Shown one piece after another: positions 60,858 through 61,534 of a stretch of DNA of 61,534 bases; within the stretch, counting starts at the first letter, position 1, and each line of letters begins with the position of its first letter. The position numbers and the translations under genes were made by a program. The DNA comes from CAZVEE01 sp964625525. GTDB lineage: Bacteria; Pseudomonadota; Alphaproteobacteria; JAJFIK01. The notes under the pieces were generated by a model. That model ran no database searches, had not been told where the DNA came from, and worked only from the letters and a program-made list of their open reading frames with translations. The stretch spans positions 1 through 61,534 of the forward strand of contig CAZVEE010000012.1 of NCBI GenBank assembly GCA_964625525.1, written 5' to 3'.

Positions 60858-61277
60858 TCAGGCTGGCAGAGCCTGCCGCGCGTCATGGCGGATGCGCTCG
60901 ACCATGGCGAAGAAGCCATTAGAGCGTTGAGGGCTGAGGGCTTCATGCAGGCCCAGTCGCTCGAAGACCGGCTGGGCCTGTGTTTCGAGAATGTCCTGGG
61001 CGGACTTGCCCGAGTAAACCGTCAACAGGATCGCGATCAATCCCTGCACGATATGCGCGTCGCTCTCGCCGCGAAAAGTGAGTGTGGGGTTCTCCCCTGC
61101 GCCGACTTCCGTGACCAGCCAGACCTGACTGACGCAGCCCGCGACTTTGTTCTGGCCTGACCGTTCCGCATCATCGAGGGGCGCCATGGCTTTGCCCAGT
61201 TCGATCACGTGCTTGTAGCGCTCCTCCCAATCGTCGAGGAATGCGAAGTCGTCGATTAGCGCGTCGATCTCGCCCAT
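60858..61277 (-). CDS. sufE: SufE-family sulfur acceptor protein
   Basis: This 139-residue protein accepts persulfide sulfur from the SufS cysteine desulfurase during Fe-S cluster assembly. It has the SufE fold signatures DDWEERYKHVIELGK, KVAGCVSQVWL with the acceptor Cys48, and DAHIVQGLIAILLTVYSGKS. It is convergent with the HdaB-like gene, 21 bases apart. The rest of the suf operon is not present here. Confidence 0.95.
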   Translation of the reverse strand: MGEIDALIDDFAFLDDWEERYKHVIELGKAMAPLDDAERSGQNKVAGCVSQVWLVTEVGAGENPTLTFRGESDAHIVQGLIAILLTVYSGKSAQDILETQAQPVFERLGLHEALSPQRSNGFFAMVERIRHDARQALPA

Positions 61278-61415
61278 GGCAGTGGCCCTTCCGGCGGTGG
61301 TTTAGCACTGCAAGGACATATCGCATTCCACCGGGCACGCAAGGGCAAGAGGCGCGGTCATGGCGCCGCTTGCAGCGGCATGGGGCTGCATCCCGTAAGG
61401 TCGCATGGCCTCTGG

Positions 61416-61522
61416 TTAGAGCGCTTTCAGGAAAAGTGTGCGCGGTTTTCCGCCCGGAAAGCGCGCCAAACCAAAGACCGAGAGCCGTTTCAATGATCTG
61501 GTTTTCATTGAAACGGCTCTAG
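61416..61522. repeat. 107-bp palindromic dispersed repeat, copy 2
   Basis: This is the inverted counterpart of the element at 1042-1148, differing at 2 of 107 positions, both in the end nearest 61416. It lies in the intergenic region upstream of sufE near the window edge. Confidence 0.9.
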
Positions 61523-61534
61523 GGGGGAACACCG

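Overview
The window looks like chromosomal DNA of a GC-rich alphaproteobacterium. Supporting signs are a MucR-family regulator, a SufE and DnaA-domain-IV (HdaB-like) neighbourhood, the classic order HDAC / xseB / ispA / dxs / tlyA / RNA methyltransferase, dense ATGA-type overlaps and frequent GTG/TTG starts. A seven-gene Mrp antiporter operon, a second CPA1-type Na+/H+ antiporter, a DmdB-like CoA ligase and a Vibrio TonB2-like uptake operon fit a marine or salt-tolerant heterotroph; that last point is inference. I see no prophage, transposase, insertion sequence or CRISPR array.

Layout. 0-5.3 kb, minus strand: glycerophosphodiester phosphodiesterase, a histone-deacetylase-fold protein with altered metal ligands, a PhzF protein, a small membrane protein, a 2-hydroxychromene-2-carboxylate isomerase and an atypical SDR. 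5.4-16.3 kb, plus strand: metallo-hydrolase, SDR, DedA protein, a canonical HDAC-family hydrolase, phosphatase, xseB, an IspA-like protein with a damaged second Asp-rich motif, dxs, tlyA and two methyltransferases. 16.3-29.5 kb, mixed strands: aroC, fabI, DnaJ- and Sel1-type proteins, pdxH, a cation efflux pump, a two-domain kinase, a CoA ligase and small proteins. 29.5-29.9 kb: divergent tRNA-Pro(CGG) and tRNA-Gln(TTG).

29.9-37.4 kb is the most unusual part. A gene-free stretch of about 1.3 kb with candidate RNA hairpins leads into an operon: DUF3450 protein, TtpC-like ExbB with a large periplasmic domain, a single ORF joining ExbB and ExbD, TonB, and a TPR protein. The first and last proteins both end in long acidic tails. 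The ExbB-ExbD joint depends on the length of a four-C run, and a perfect 15-bp hairpin lies between the two ExbB genes.

37.5-49.4 kb: oligopeptidase B, a PQQ-type sugar dehydrogenase with its own cytochrome c, MsrB, an alcohol/acid catabolic cluster (MaoC, acyl-CoA ligase, GMC oxidoreductase, divergent crotonase) and a CPA1 antiporter with a cyclic-nucleotide-binding domain. 49.5-51.3 kb: two small envelope proteins and a hexapeptide acyltransferase. 51.6-57.5 kb: mrpABCDEFG. 57.7-61.3 kb: MucR, a large unknown exported or anchored protein, an HdaB-like DnaA-domain-IV protein behind a perfect DnaA box, and SufE.

A 107-bp palindromic repeat occurs near both ends of the window (1042-1148 and 61416-61522) in opposite orientation, with 105 of 107 bases matching. 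Start codons were chosen from Shine-Dalgarno spacing, signal peptides and family lengths. Family assignments rest on recognition of motifs, not on a database search.
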